Below are positions 34,599-46,548 of a stretch of 64,000 bases of DNA, piece after piece. Source of the DNA: Craterostigma plantagineum (Eukaryota; Streptophyta; Magnoliopsida; Lamiales; Linderniaceae); NCBI GenBank assembly GCA_027422505.1, contig JAPQWV010000332.1, positions 310,001-374,000 on the forward strand, read 5' to 3'. Within the stretch, counting starts at the first letter, position 1. Every line of letters begins with the position of its first letter. Made by a program: the position numbers and the translations under genes. The notes below the pieces were generated by a model that ran no database searches, was not told the origin of the DNA, and worked only from the letters and a program-made list of their open reading frames with translations.

Positions 34599-35030
34599 CT
34601 AAGCCTTTGGAAGAGTCCACTTCGTAGTTTCACATTTCTTTACGCAACTCGCCACCTTCTTCACATCTGCAACATTAAAAAATACATACGCAAAAATTAG
34701 AAAAAAAGAAAAAGAAAATATGAATTTTATAAATACTAATAGTTGATAAATTTGAGATAAATTATTAATATTACCATTTCCGTATTGGACACAGTTGTCA
34801 ACTGAACATCCGAGGTTGATATAATGAAGTTCTTTCGAAACGGTGCTCTTTCTAATGAAACACTTAATCAAACATTGTAACGGACACGTGTACTTTAGTC
34901 CAAAGACTAAGCACACAAACATGCATTTTCCGTAGCACAATGGAAACTTTGACACCGCAGATGCATTTTTTCCTGCAAGTATTATTATGATGAGCACAAA
35001 TGAAATTATTTTTATGTTCTTGTGATTCAT
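34599..35030 (-). CDS. Small secreted cysteine-rich protein, thionin-like
   Basis: Two exons (34775-35030 and 34599-34666) join in frame to 107 residues. The first 25 or so residues are a signal peptide with a strongly hydrophobic run (IISFVLIIIILAG). The mature part has ten cysteines arranged as C-x3-C-x3-C, C-x3-C-x3-C, C-x4-C and, in exon 2, C-x3-C. This paired C-x3-C-x3-C layout, with the final segment after one intron, resembles plant thionin-like and related secreted cysteine-rich peptides. Some of these act in defence or in reproductive tissues. Which applies here cannot be read from the sequence. The intron has clear GTAATA and TTGCAG borders. No lesions are seen. The family call is from cysteine spacing only, so the protein could belong to a sister family. 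Confidence 0.7.
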   Translation of the reverse strand: MNHKNIKIISFVLIIIILAGKNASAVSKFPLCYGKCMFVCLVFGLKYTCPLQCLIKCFIRKSTVSKELHYINLGCSVDNCVQYGNGNINNLSQIYQLLVFIKFIFSFSFFLIFAYVFFNVADVKKVASCVKKCETTKWTLPKA

Positions 35031-35557
35031 GATGCTACTAAATATATTTGTCCTTTCTCTAACTCAATGCATGTGTGTTTGTGAGTCTGTGTGTTTCGGT
35101 AAACCTTTGTTTTGCAAAAAGGGGCCCTTTCTATACATGATTTAGGCAATAAATGTTATTTTCCACTTATAGTTTAAATGAAACAAGGAGGAAGAATTCA
35201 AATTTGATTTCCTAGGTAAATATTTCGGAATGTTGGCGGTGGCAATGGCATAATAATTAAACTAGATTGAACATTTAGCTTTAATCGTTTTCGAAAATTT
35301 AATACTCGGCATTCTTATATGTGGGAACTAATTATTTAGCAACTAACCAAATATATCGTTTTTTGGTCTTTTAGGTCACACTACCGAAATTGAAATACTT
35401 TGGGTACAAAATGAAAAAACCTTAAACATAAGGGTGTGAACCGAAATTTCTCTAATATTTTGTATTACAAATAATTATATTAAGATATATAATAAAAACG
35501 CTTTCAACACTAATTTGTCGTCAGCGAGATCGAAGTGAAGTCTTCTACATCGCAAAA
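35031..35557. other. Shared upstream region of thionin-like and PFD5 genes
   Basis: This 527-bp AT-rich spacer lies between two divergently transcribed genes, so it probably carries both promoters. No further gene is supported. Confidence 0.5.
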
Positions 35558-36938
35558 ATGGCGTCGCCGTCGTCGACTCGAATGGAGATCGAGAAAATGA
35601 GCATCGAACAGCTTCGAGGACTCAAAGAGCAAGCGGACATGGAGGTCAATCTGTTTCAGGACAGTCTGAACAACATACGCACCGCAACTGCTCGGCTGGA
35701 GCTCGCCTCCACTGCTCTCCACGACCTCTCTCTTCGTTCTGAAGGTTTGGTTATGATTTTTTGAATCATACATCTTCTGTTAGTTAAATCAATTCATGAT
35801 TTTTAATGCGATTACTTTGTGTCTGTCACTTCGATTCAATAATTGATTTTATTATAGGGAAGGAAATGCTCGTTCCATTGACGGCGTCCTTATACGTTCC
35901 TGGAAAGCTCGATGACGCGGAGAAGGTTTTGGTTGACGTTGGCACTGGTTATTTCATCGAGGTAATTGTATTTGGAGACTCTGTTACCGAAGCTAGGTTT
36001 TAGCGGTATTCTGTTGAGGTTTGAAAAAGTTTATGGCCTGAAATTAGTATAGATCTGGCGAACGATGAGGACATATTGATATAGTGATGCAGATGATGAA
36101 ATGAGCTCATGTTATGGCTGAAACATGTACTATAGATCTGAGATACTCCGTTAATGGTTGCTTATGAACTCAGCTATCTTTACCGATGCATTGAACTGAT
36201 GATATTTTCCAGCTATGAACTTTGCTTTCTTACCAACAATCTCGAAACCTATTTTGAAAATCCAAACATCGTTTTGACATAATTTCAACTTTCAAGCTAC
36301 TGAATACTGCTAAGATATAGTTAAAGCCCAAGTTCCCGTTATGCTGGATTGGGCAATCTCTTTTTCATAGTTTGATTATTATATGGATAATTGCACCATA
36401 CCAAGGGGAATAATTGCACCAGACGGAAGATGACTCTCTCGATCTTAATTCTTAGTTTGTTGTTGGCATGATTGTCTCGGGTGTAAAATAGCAGCACCGA
36501 GGGAGATGATTGTTTAACCATGATTTTATTAGCAGTATTAAACAGCCAAGTCTGTGTTTGTAGTGTTCATTGATGTTATCGTAATCCTTGGTATGAGCAG
36601 AAAACCATGGCTGAGGGCAAAGATTACTGCGAGCGCAAAATCAATCTGCTCAAATCCAATTACGAACAACTTCTTGAGGTATGCATGTTTCTGTAACTCA
36701 GGCTTTGTACATTCTGTCTTGCAAATATCCTAAGATTGCTTTTCTCCATGTGATTGTTGCAAAGAAAATATCCTCGAGTTAACTTCATCGAAAACTACAT
36801 GAATAGCATGCTTCAAGCCTCCCTACTTTCATAAAAACAAGTGATTTAACGCAGGTTGCTACGAAAAAGAAAAGCATAGCAGATGAGGCTGGTGCAGTTT
36901 TACAAGCCAAATTGAAGCAGTTGGCCCCTGCACAGTAA
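35558..36938 (+). CDS. PFD5: Prefoldin subunit 5
   Basis: Four exons (35558-35744, 35858-35961, 36601-36678 and 36855-36938) give 150 residues in frame, the usual length of this alpha-type prefoldin subunit. Prefoldin is a hexameric co-chaperone that delivers unfolded actin and tubulin to the CCT chaperonin. In plants it also works in the nucleus. Visible features are the N-terminal helix ([20 protein letters not shown]), the central beta hairpin region ([14 protein letters not shown] then [13 protein letters not shown]) and the C-terminal coiled-coil helix ([17 protein letters not shown], then [14 protein letters not shown]). All splice sites are GT-AG and no lesion is seen. Earlier or later ATGs change the N-terminus only slightly. 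The first ATG is chosen because it follows a normal leader. Confidence 0.96.
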
Positions 36939-38291
36939 TCATTTCTTACAAGTTCCTTGTTTATGTCTCTTATGTTGGACGTTGTATTGTACCATTTTAT
37001 GTTCAAAACTTACAAGTCTTGAAAGGTCACGGCTATGGGTATGGCTCGAACCGTCGGTTCATGGTTCAAACTGGTATTAATTTGTTTTTAGGTTTTATGA
37101 AAAATAAAAAAAAACAACAGTAAGAAATTACCGGTTTTAGTTGCGTTAATTGTTTGTATAGGGTTTTGAGATGGCATAAACCCTAGAACTGTGTTTGGAT
37201 CGAGTTGGTGAGGAAAAAAAACTAAAGAGGGAACGATATCGTTAGCTTTTCATTCAGTTTCCTCATTATTTTGGTAAAAGAAAATGGTCCACCATCGAAT
37301 TTTGCTTTGGGCTGTGTTTGGGTGGTGGAAAACGATGGAGAAAAGAAAACTAGAGAGAAATTGGTTTTCACTAATTTTTCCCTCATTTTCATCGCTATTT
37401 GATGAGGAAAATAATTTTCCATGGTTTTTGCTTTAAATTTATCTTAGTTTTTTTTTCTTTTCATTTACACATATATTTTCCTAGTCAAACCAATCACAAA
37501 AAAATAATTTTCTTTTCCTTTTGGTATGTGGATCCAACGCGGAAAGAAAAAGGAAAATAAAATGATACGCATCGAATGGTTGTACATTACGCCCCACGTG
37601 TCGTATCACAGTACGTTTTCTTTTCCTTTCCCCAACGAATTCTGCAACAAACTCACCCAAGTTAAGGGTGTGTTTGGTTTGTGGAAATTAGTAGGAAAAG
37701 AATTTGAAAAGGAAAAGGAAAAATCGTTTTCATGTTTGTTTGATCAAAGAAATAGATACGGGAAGAAAAAAAAAGAAAATCTTGTTTAATTTTGACTCAA
37801 AACTAACGAAAAACTAATTTCTGCATCATATGATAAGGAAAACAAAGAAAAACTTATGGAACCATTTTCTCTTTTATTTTTCATCATATTTTTCTCAAAC
37901 CAAATACGGTGTAAATTTCTTCAACCTACGCACCTTTAAGATTAACTTAAGTTTTGTTTATTTTCTTCTTTTCCGTAGTTATTCCTCTAATCAACAAAAC
38001 AAAAAAAGTTTTTTTTAAATTTTTTATTTTCCTTAATAAATTTCTTAATCCAAATACGCCCTAATCAACTGAAAATACAACCGTTATGATTACTGTTTGT
38101 TCGGTTGCGGTTCTTTTCTAACTGTTATCACCTGAAAAATCAATACCGAGTAAATCTTTTGAAGGAATATTTCTGTTTATTAGAAAAAAAAATAACATTC
38201 AATTTCACCATCAAAGGATATATAGGTAAACGCGAAATGAATATGGTCCACGAAAACCAATTCTTTTTCCATTTTTCTCTCTCTCTCCACC
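36939..38291. other. Intergenic with low-complexity repeats
   Basis: No gene is seen. Several blocks (37190-37450 and 37665-38065) contain GTGTTTGG next to GGAAAAGAAAA-type runs and their reverse complements (CCAAATAC, CCTAAT). They resemble the 80-bp repeats at 24744-24904 and may be decayed MITE-like DNA. ORFs here are low complexity. Confidence 0.45.
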
Positions 38292-39107
38292 ATGCATACG
38301 GCAGCAGTATCCCCGGCTGTTAACTCTCTCCCGCCGGTTCGTGCCGCCGCTCCCGCCGCTAAACTCATCCCCGGAACTTCTCTACTTCGCACCGCCTCGC
38401 GGCTCGGTTGCGGCGGCAGTAGCCTGTCCTTGCCGAAGCGCGGCGAGTCCAAGCGGCTTTTACCAGGTAAGACTTCGATAACGCGTGCGGCCGGCGGTGC
38501 CGTGAGTGAAATCGACGAATCGCAGTTCTCCGAGGTCGTTCTGAAGTCGGAGCAGCCTGTTTTGGTGGAGTTCGTCGCCACGTGGTGCGGTCCCTGCCGT
38601 TTGATTGCCCCCGCCGTTCAATCGCTGGCTCAGGTTTGGTTTGATTTTGCCTCTTTTTTTGGTTTGATTCGCGGAGATTGCTGATGAATCGGTGTTAGGA
38701 CTGCTATAGTAGTATAGAAAATCTTTCTTTTGATTGAAGTAATTCAGAATTTGAATCACCTCAGCTGAAGAATTAAGAAATCCTGCTTGAGATAATTGAC
38801 TGATTTTGGGCAAACTCAGCCACGATAGTTGATGAATTCGTTTGATTTCTGCTTGTGCCTGGCTTCAAAAAAGCCTTTCTCCTTCTGATGTAAATTATAG
38901 GAATATCAAGACAAGCTAACGGTCGTGAAGATCGACCACGACTCGAACCCAAGGCTGATCGAAGAACACAAGGTTTATGGACTGCCAACACTGATCCTCT
39001 TCCAAAATGGGCAGGAAGTTGCGGGCAGCAGAAGGGAAGGCGCGATAACGAAAGCTAAGCTCAAAGATTACGTAGATAAGCTTCTCGAATCAGTATCTGT
39101 CGTTTAG
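38292..39107 (+). CDS. Thioredoxin x, chloroplastic
   Basis: Two exons (38292-38633 and 38901-39107) give 182 residues. The first 65 or so are Ala/Ser/Pro-rich with few acidic residues, a typical chloroplast transit peptide. The mature domain has the thioredoxin active site WCGPC (Cys 99 and 102) and the cis-Pro loop GLPTLILF (Pro about 143). The intron falls after SLAQ and keeps frame. The sequence between ([25 protein letters not shown], split by the intron afterwards) fits the x-type isoform, which mainly reduces 2-Cys peroxiredoxin in the stroma. Isoform choice is by resemblance of [13 protein letters not shown] and the short C-terminus, so an m- or y-type relative is less likely but not excluded. 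No lesions are seen. Confidence 0.9.
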
Positions 39108-39456
39108 TGGATCTTTTCTTTTTTGGTTTCAATGCACGGCAAATTCATTACTTCCTCGTTGTGTATCTGAATGTGCTTTCTTGGTTGAATGATGTTTCTC
39201 GCTTACTGTTCATAGTGAAAAGAGATGCAAGTTTCCACTTTCTTTTTGTTACTTCTGCAACATATGAGGTTGTTTCTTGATCGAGGAAAAACCATTATTG
39301 AGATTCTGTTTGTGGGAGTCATCACTTTTTCGGTTTTGATCGTATTACATGTGCATAGAGAAGGGGAAGTTCTTGGTTTTGCCGTTAATTGACCGGCGCT
39401 CGGCGTAAAAGTGGTGGCGAATGTCGTGTTTTCGTCAATTTTTCGGATATTATGGG
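39108..39456. other. Thioredoxin x 3' flank
   Basis: Likely 3' UTR and spacer. The copia 3 copy begins about 350 bp after the stop codon. Confidence 0.5.
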
Positions 39457-39869
39457 ACAAAGCTGCCGAACGAAATCCCCACGCAGCTGTCACGCAATCC
39501 TAGGCAGTCACGTTCTTTACAGCTTGGACTGTCGCGCGACAATCACCTGCCCAACCCCTAATCAGTATTAGACCGCGCAGCCGGTCGCACAGTGGCGGCG
39601 CCCAACGACACAGCCACCATGTAGCCTCCGTACAGCCGCACATGGCGCCAGAGGCGCTGCCAGGCAGCCCCAACGCACAGCCGCGCCGAGACCTTCGCAG
39701 CCACACGCACGCCCAACGGCGCCGGTTTGTAGTTTTCCGAAGAAACGCCCAATGGCGTTTCCGTGAAACCGTGCGTGTGCAATCTCGAACCCTTCGTAGT
39801 GCCTCATAGTGCAAACTCTCAGATTCACAAACCATAATTAATCCAAAGCAAGGTGGCTCTGATACCACT
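39457..39869 (-). mobile_element. Extra copy of the copia 3 5' internal segment
   Basis: This 413-bp sequence matches 54809-55221 almost exactly, including the primer-binding site (GCTCTGATACCA at about 39856-39867) beside the LTR. In an ordinary element this segment should follow only the 5' LTR, but here it lies beyond the 3' LTR. The three overlapping ORFs inside (about 39500-39868) recur at 54852-55220 because the DNA is duplicated, not because they are proven genes. Confidence 0.85.
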
Positions 39870-40410
39870 TGTTGGGATCCGTGACTGTATGGACCCGAAA
39901 AACTTTAAACCTTGATTGGATTAATTAAGGCGTTAAACTTAATACAGCGGAAATAGAAAACGTACCTGAGAATTCCATAGCGTTCGTAGTGAGAACCGGG
40001 TATGTGGATCTTCCAAGTACGTGTACGTGCAACCTTTAACTTTGGGAAGATGGGTACCCCAAAGATCCTTAGACGGCAGTCGCTAGGGTTTTACGAGAGC
40101 GACGGCTGTGTGTTTCGTTGTACAGCACTTAGGGACCACACCCATATATATAGATGTCATAATGGGCTGGCCCGTTAATAAGCCCATCAGATATTTACGT
40201 TCCAGCCCCAGGAATTCTACACAAATATTAATTAACCCCACACATCTTATTTAATTGCGACAGACCCCCTTAACTTTGATTGATCACCGAATGGGTCCTT
40301 TTAACTTAATTACAATGTTTGGCATACGACTAAACCACAATACATGTACGTCTACATGTCCGAACGTTAATTGTGCTAAAAATACGCAGTCGAATAGTCC
40401 CAACCTAACA
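39870..40410 (-). mobile_element. 3' LTR of copia element 3
   Basis: This 541-bp LTR starts TGTTAGGTTGGGACTATTCG at 40410 (after the polypurine tract, reverse complement ATCTCCCACTGG) and ends GGATCCCAACA at 39870. It matches 55222-55763 with about ten differences by eye. It carries a TATATATATGGG-type promoter box near 40143-40155 (minus). Confidence 0.88.
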
Positions 40411-40927
40411 ATCTCCCACTGGACTATAAGACGTTGTATTTATCAAATAAGCACCCTGCGTCGTATACTAAATATCGTACCGAATATAGCTATAACCAAA
40501 GTGTCGCATATGAAATCAATCTCGTCCATCAATATTGTCAATGCAAGAACTAAAGGGGTAGTCGTTATACATATATCGTAACTCAACCCACAATAATCAC
40601 GAACACCAACTCCATCGAATGACATAGATCAAGTGTGGACGTGTAGAATGGAAATTACATGCTCAGTTGACCACACATGCCTATTTCCAACTGGTCCTAC
40701 TTTAGTGAGATCAGAGTTCAGAGATAAACTAATGGATATCTGAAAAACCAAATGTCATGACATTAACATGTATTAAAAAAACTTTATTAAATAATCATTA
40801 AACACAGAATTTACAGAATCCACGATAAACATAAAACTTAATTCGCCACACCCATACGAGCAACATGCTCATGAAATATAGAGGGCGCTAACGCTTTAGT
40901 AAGTGGATCTGCAATCATAAAGTCTGT
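40411..40927 (-). mobile_element. Copia 3 3' non-coding internal region
   Basis: Sequence between the polypurine tract and the RNase H stop. No ORF of interest is seen. The minus-strand ORF at 40443-40625 has no recognised motif. Confidence 0.5.
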
Positions 40928-42726
40928 TCATATATGCTCAATGATTATATATCCACTCTGAGCTCGTTCTTTCACAACCAGGAACTTAATGTCTATGTGC
41001 TTAGACCTGGAAGAGCTCCTGTTGTTATTGGAATACAGGACCGCAGAATTGTTGTCACAGAATAGCTTTATTGGTCGTTCAACAGAATTGACAACTTTAA
41101 GTCCTGTCACTAAATTGCGCAGCCAAACAGCCTGGTTGGAGGCCTCGTAGCAAGCTACAAATTCTGCCTCCATTGTTGATGAAACGATGTGTCTGTTTGA
41201 CACTTTTCCAAGAAATCGCTCCCCCAGCCAGCATAAAAACGTAACCAGATGTCGATTTGCGGCTGTCCAGGCATCCCGCAAAATCAGAGTCACATATCCA
41301 ATGATCTCCAAATACTCTGATTTTCTGTATGTGAGCATATAATCCTTCGTCTCTTGAAGATATCGAAAGACCCTTTTGGCTGCTACCCAATGTTCTCTAC
41401 CCGGATTGCTTTGGTATCGACCAGGCATTCCTACGATGAACGCCAAATCAGGTCTGGTGCAAACCTGTGCGTACATTAAACTTCCACTGCCGACGCATAT
41501 GGTATATCCTTCATGTGCTTGGATTCCAAAATGTTATCCGGACACTGTTTGAGGCTGAACTTATCACCTTTTGAGACTGCAGTGTCATGTGGACGACAAT
41601 TTTCCATGCTAAACCTTTGCAGTACCTTTTCGATGTAGCTCTTTTGTGATAACCCAAGAGTTCCCCGTGAGCGATCACGGTGAATCTGAATCCCTAATAC
41701 AAAAGAAGCTTCCCCAAGATCTTTCATGTCAAAATGACCCGAAAGAAATCTCTTGGTGTCCCGAAGTAAATTAACATCACTGCTAGCTAGTAAAATGTCG
41801 TCTACGTATAAGACCAAAAAGATAAACCTGCTCCCACTGAATTTGTGATACACACGGTCCTCAACAGAGTTAGCCTCAAAATCGAAAGAGGTGATAGTCT
41901 GGTGAAACTTTTGGTACCACTGGCGAGAAGCCTACTAGAGTCTGTAGATGGATTTCTTTAGTTTACAGACCAGTGGGCTAGATTTGTCCGAAGCTAAGCC
42001 CTCTGGCTGCAACATATATATAGTTTCCTCGAGATCTCCATTGAGGAAAGCTGTCTTTACGTCCATTTGATGCAACTCAAGGTCAAAATGTGCCACAAGC
42101 GACATGATAATTCTAAAAGAGTCTTTCGATGAAACTGGAGAGGAAGTCTCTTTATAATCTATGCCTTCCCTCTGAGTAAATCCTTTCACGACAAGACGAG
42201 CTTTATATCTCTCAATGTTACCCAGTGAATCCCGTTTGGGTTTAAATACCCATTTGCAAGCAATCGATTTCACGCCTTCAGGTAACGAGACGAGATCCCA
42301 AACGTTGTTGTCCTTCATGGATTGGATTTCCTCCTTTATATTCGCGAGCCTTAGAGCTTTCCATTGCCTCTTGATAAGTAAAGGGACATCTCCCACTAAA
42401 TCAATGGTATCCTCATGCTCGTGAAGAAATACAACGTAATCATCCGGAATTGCATTTCTCCTTTCTCGCGTTGACCTCCGTAGAGGCGCTGGTTCGATCT
42501 GAGGTTCATGAGTTTGTACTTGATGATCAGCGTCAGCTCCACCTTCATAAGGCTGATCATGATGAACAGCTATAGGTGAAGTATGCTGATCCATTGGCGG
42601 AACGATTTCATCTTCGTCTATATCTCGAGGTCGGATAACCATAGGGACAAGAATTTCGTCCTGACCGACCTGAGCTGTATGAAGAGGAATTTCTGAACCC
42701 TCTTCCTCGAATAGAAAATCGTTTCG
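40928..42726 (-). pseudogene. Copia 3 reverse transcriptase and RNase H
   Basis: Minus-strand pol. Reverse transcriptase begins near 42642 (ARLVVKGFTQREGIDYKETSSPV, split here by spaces only for length, then VKTAFLNGDL) and continues with FLVLYVDDILLASSD (about 41800). RNase H follows (DFAGCLDSRKSTSGYVFMLAGG, near 41200-41290; STMEAEFVA near 41170). Premature stops (TAG TAG near 41932-41937, after IYRL) and a frame change near 41476 break it. It continues upstream of the nested gypsy insertion, at 52289 onward, with the duplicated ATTAT at both edges. Same element as 52289-53800. Confidence 0.85.
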
Positions 42727-42731
42727 ATTAT

Positions 42732-45544
42732 TGTAATACCCGTAAAATTTATACGGGATTACTTCAATAATATTCGAAATGTACAGAATCGAATTTCTAA
42801 CAAGAAACGATTTCTTTTCGAAACGAGCCCAAAATTTACAATTGGGCCCGAAAAATTTAAATGGACCAAAAATTTATTTATGGGCCAAACGAAGAAAATA
42901 ATGGCCCAAAATAAAAGGTTGACAGTTGGGTCCTTTAATAAAATTTAATTGGGCCGAAAACAAAAAGTGAAAGCCCAAATAAGTAAAAAAAATTAAAATT
43001 AATAATAATAATAATAATAAAAATGCCGAAATTATTTAGAGTCCAAATATTATATATATTTATATAAAAGAAAATAATATAATGGTATCTCCATGATTCC
43101 ATGTGAACATGAGGACAAGATCACCAACAAGCCACCTCATGGTTGCATGGAGACAAGTTCTAAACCTATGCCATCTCATGAGGACAAAATAACAACCAAT
43201 AAATCAAAAATAATAGAGAGAAAGAGAGGGGAGGCCGAAATTTAATCAAAGACCCAAGTTGTAAGTTGGAAGCTTCCTTATTTACTAAAGCATAACATGA
43301 TGAGCTAATACATCTCTTAGCATGAGGACAAGAATAAGAGAGAAACATGTTAAGGTGACGAGCTTGAATATTCCCTAACTAAAAGAGAAAGCCATGTTGG
43401 GGAGGGGGAGAGTCATCACCTAATACACCCAAAACCTAATGTACATGAGTACAAGATAAAGCAAATGGAATAGAGAAAGGGGAGGGACCGTGAGATAGAG
43501 TGAGAAGCCAAGAGAGAGAGAGAGAGGGAAAGAAAGAGAAAAGGAGAGAAGAAAAAAAAAAGAGAGGAAAGAAAAGGAGGAAGAGCCGAGGGAGAAGGAA
43601 AGAAAGGGACAAAAAAAAAAAGAAAGAAAAGTGGGGAGAAGAAGAGAAGGAAAGAAAGGGAGGAGGAGAAAAACCCGCGGATAAGTGGAGGGGCTCGGGA
43701 TCGGAATTTCTAGGGTCGAAATTACGGAAACAAGGTAGGTGAAGATCACCTACACGGTTAAACGTTTTTTTTAACTCGTGATTTCTACGTGTTGCATGGT
43801 AATTTATGTGATCGTATGAAATTTGTGATTTACATGCTAATATATGCTCGAACGTGATCTCATGCTCGCTATATGAATACTTGTGTGTCGTCACCATTCT
43901 ATGCCGTTTAATTTTTCATGCTACTTGCGTTTAGGTCGTAAAATATTCGGGGTTTAGGTAGGGAGATTGGAAATTAAGAAATTTATGAGCAGATTCGGGT
44001 ATTAGTATAAATTAGGGTTTTCTAGGGTTTCTTTCAAATTCGAAGGTCTAAAATAAATATTCCAAAAACTCGGTTGGGGTGTTTTGTGTAATTTTCAGAG
44101 GTTTAGGGTGTTAAACAAATATTCTAAATCTTGGCTAGGGTCATTTTATAATTTTCAGAAATTTTGAGGTGTTAAATAAACAATTAAAACTCGGCTAGGG
44201 GCCTCTATGCAATTTTCAGAATTTCGTAGATTCAAAACTCGGCTAGGGGCCTTCGTGCAATTTTGGAAAATTCCTAGGGACTAAATAATTATTAAAAAAT
44301 ACACGGCTGGGGTTAATTATAAATTTTCAAAAGTTATGGGGCAAAACTAGAATTTTAAAAAAACCGTGCAGATTTGTAATTTCTGGAATTTTTTGGGACT
44401 TAAACTGAAATTTTAAAATCCGGGGCAGATTTGTAAAATTGAGAAAATTTTCGGGTCTTAAATAAATTTTGAGTATAATTTTCTGGTCATTTTGTAATTT
44501 CAAAGATTTTCGAATTTTAAGTTAAAATTTTCAAATTCGCATCCATAAAAGTAAAATTATGAGATTGTGGGGTTTTAAGGGAAAAATTCAGAAAAAATAT
44601 TTTTAAATTAGGAATTTGAGTATTATTTTAAAAATTTGGTACTTAAAGTGAAAATAATTAAATTTGGGAACCCTTAGTAAAATTCGGAGGGAGAGTTCGA
44701 TGAGTAATGTTTCGGACCGAGTAATTCGGAACGCGGGCTTTGGGCCTGATTATTTAGAGTGTGATAGTTTTCGGATCGGGCCGAGCTGATACCTCGGGCC
44801 GATACGTGATAGAGAGATTTGCATTTTATGTGTTGCATTTTACTTGCACGACATTTGCATACAAGTGTTACGAGGGAGAGTCGTGCGGAGTCACGGTAAT
44901 ATCGTACAGTGATGTTGAGTGGGGTAGTTTATGACCGAGTGATGGTCGTCGAATTGTATGAGTAGTGAGGTTAGGACTAAGGCGCACTATATGATTGAGA
45001 TGTGGGGAGTGGGCCTCCCGAGCTACTGACCCTTGTGGGGAGTGGGGCCTCCCGAGCTACGGACCCCTGCGCGCGCGTGTTGCCTTTAGTACCTAAGCCC
45101 CGGGCCCTGAATGTGATGTGATGATATGAGATATGAGATATGAGATATGAGAAAAGAGTCGAGCGTGTATATTTGTGAGATAAGTCGGGATTGGGATGTG
45201 AGAGCATTTGCATTCATGCATATTTTCATCTAATGGGCAAAAGCTCAGGGTTTACGTGTCTAGGTAAGATGGCTGATGGCGGTGACTCCACGGACTTTTG
45301 AGGGCGACGCAGTACATGGGACGCGACCTGTGGAACGAGTTTATGTTTCGTGCTTTTAAATTTGGGCTTGGCCTTATTGGGCTTCGACCAAATGAATCAA
45401 AATGTGATTGGGTTTGAACTTATGGATTTAGACATCGAACGTATTTGTATTATTATACTTTAAAAGTTTTAATTAAATGGGTTTTTCGCTGCTTACGCTG
45501 CGAAAATCCGCCACAATACGTATCTAGGAAGTTGGGTTGTTACA
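42732..45544 (+). mobile_element. 5' LTR of Ty3/gypsy element
   Basis: This 2813-bp LTR starts TGTAATACCCGTAAAATTT and ends GGGTTGTTACA. The duplication ATTAT (42727-42731 and 52289-52293) flanks the whole element, which interrupts copia 3 pol. The left part has a GA-rich purine tract (43500-43660), which creates antisense ORFs that I discount, and an (AAT)n run near 43000. It matches the 3' LTR closely, with scattered substitutions and a length difference in (AAT)n. Confidence 0.93.
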
Positions 45545-45546
45545 GG

Positions 45547-45558
45547 TGGTATCAGAGC
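45547..45558 (+). other. Primer-binding site of gypsy element
   Basis: TGGTATCAGAGC two bases after the 5' LTR, complementary to initiator tRNA-Met. Confidence 0.85.
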
Positions 45559-46009
45559 GCTAGGTTTTAGGTTATGTAGACTGTCCATGTACTGCCGCTC
45601 AAAAGCCTGGAGAATCAGCCTACGCCTGTAAGTTTAATACATAATTATGTGATTTATGATTCTGTGCTATATGCTTTACGTGAATATTTGGGTGATTTTA
45701 TGTACTCCTTGATGTGTTCGAAAGTTAGAAATTTCGTACTTTTGCACTTAGATTGGTAGGCGAATCTCGGTTAAACTAAGGTAGGTAGAGAATGAAAAAA
45801 ATTAAAAAAATAAAAAATAATAATAAAAATTTGGACCTTCGATCGAATTTGGGGTTGCTGTGAAATTCGGGTAAAAATTCGGGTCAATTTGAAAATTCGG
45901 TGAAATTTAAATTTTTGGCCTTTTTCAAAATCTGGGCTTTGTCAATTTGGGCTTGACCGAATCGGATCAAGCTGAAATTAGGGAAGTTAAAATAAATAAA
46001 CGGCGAAAT
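45559..46009 (+). mobile_element. Gypsy 5' leader
   Basis: Non-coding leader after the primer site, with no recognised gag ORF. It ends where unrelated DNA starts, near 46000. Confidence 0.6.
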
Positions 46010-46305
46010 GAAGAGAGTCGAACGATATAAAATTTCTAAAATACGGGGCTTGTATACAATTTTGAAAATGAGACGAGGACGTAGAGAAGCGTGGGTTATT
46101 TGTAGAAATTTAGGAAGAGAGACGAGGACGTAGAGAAAACATGATAGAGTCGATGCATAACGATTACATAACTGAAAATCATATTACAGCTCGAATAAAA
46201 AAAACATATAAGATAAAACATCGACGACGTTTGGGAAGTTTTGCCGGCGTCTTCTTCCAATATGTTGAACAAGATGCGGCTTCCCATGACTTAACCTTTC
46301 ACAAA

Positions 46306-46473
46306 TTAAACGTAAGTGCAGTGGGTGGCAACCCACATCACAAAAATGGCGATTGCAGCGAAGAGCAATCCCAAAAGAAGGAATAACTCAAATTTAAGCT
46401 TTTCGAGATTTTCCCTCCAAAAAGGTTCCTGAGGAACATCCTCATGATCCGCATTTCCTCCAAGATTATACAT
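46306..46473 (-). CDS. Small single-pass membrane protein ORF, unrecognised
   Basis: A 55-residue ORF starts at 46473 on the minus strand. It has an acidic N-terminus (NADHEDVPQEPFWREN), an amphipathic linker, then a 20-residue hydrophobic helix (LFLLLGLLFAAIAIFVMWVA) and a short tail HCTYV. A TATAAATA box lies about 70 bases upstream (46541-46548), so the layout is that of a real promoter, leader and start codon. I do not recognise the family. A downstream out-of-frame ORF (46096-46287) begins about 19 bases after its stop, and the third frame there encodes a basic run. It may be captured host DNA, a degenerate viral insertion, or chance. No replication protein or hallmark origin was found nearby. 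Confidence 0.4.
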   Translation of the reverse strand: MYNLGGNADHEDVPQEPFWRENLEKLKFELFLLLGLLFAAIAIFVMWVATHCTYV

Positions 46474-46540
46474 TGCGATGATTAAATGATGTGGTTGGAG
46501 AGAATTGTGTTGTGATGCAAAATAACGCGCATCGAGTACC

Positions 46541-46548
46541 TATTTATA
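46541..46548 (-). promoter_or_regulatory. TATA box upstream of the 55-codon ORF
   Basis: The reverse complement of TATTTATA reads TATAAATA, about 68-75 bases upstream of the start codon at 46473. Confidence 0.5.

Noticed and set aside
39500..39868. Three overlapping Arg/Ala/Cys-rich ORFs, repeated exactly at 54852-55220
   Set aside because: The repetition is due to the duplicated copia 3 segment beside the primer site; no known domain and all three frames open due to GC-rich DNA.
43500..43742. Lys/Glu/Arg-rich plus-strand ORF
   Set aside because: Pure low-complexity purine tract of the LTR.
43436..43897. Long ORFs rich in Ser/Phe/Leu and Lys/Arg/Glu in the gypsy LTR (also 50169-50516)
   Set aside because: They are translations of a GA-rich purine tract on both strands and appear in both LTR copies.
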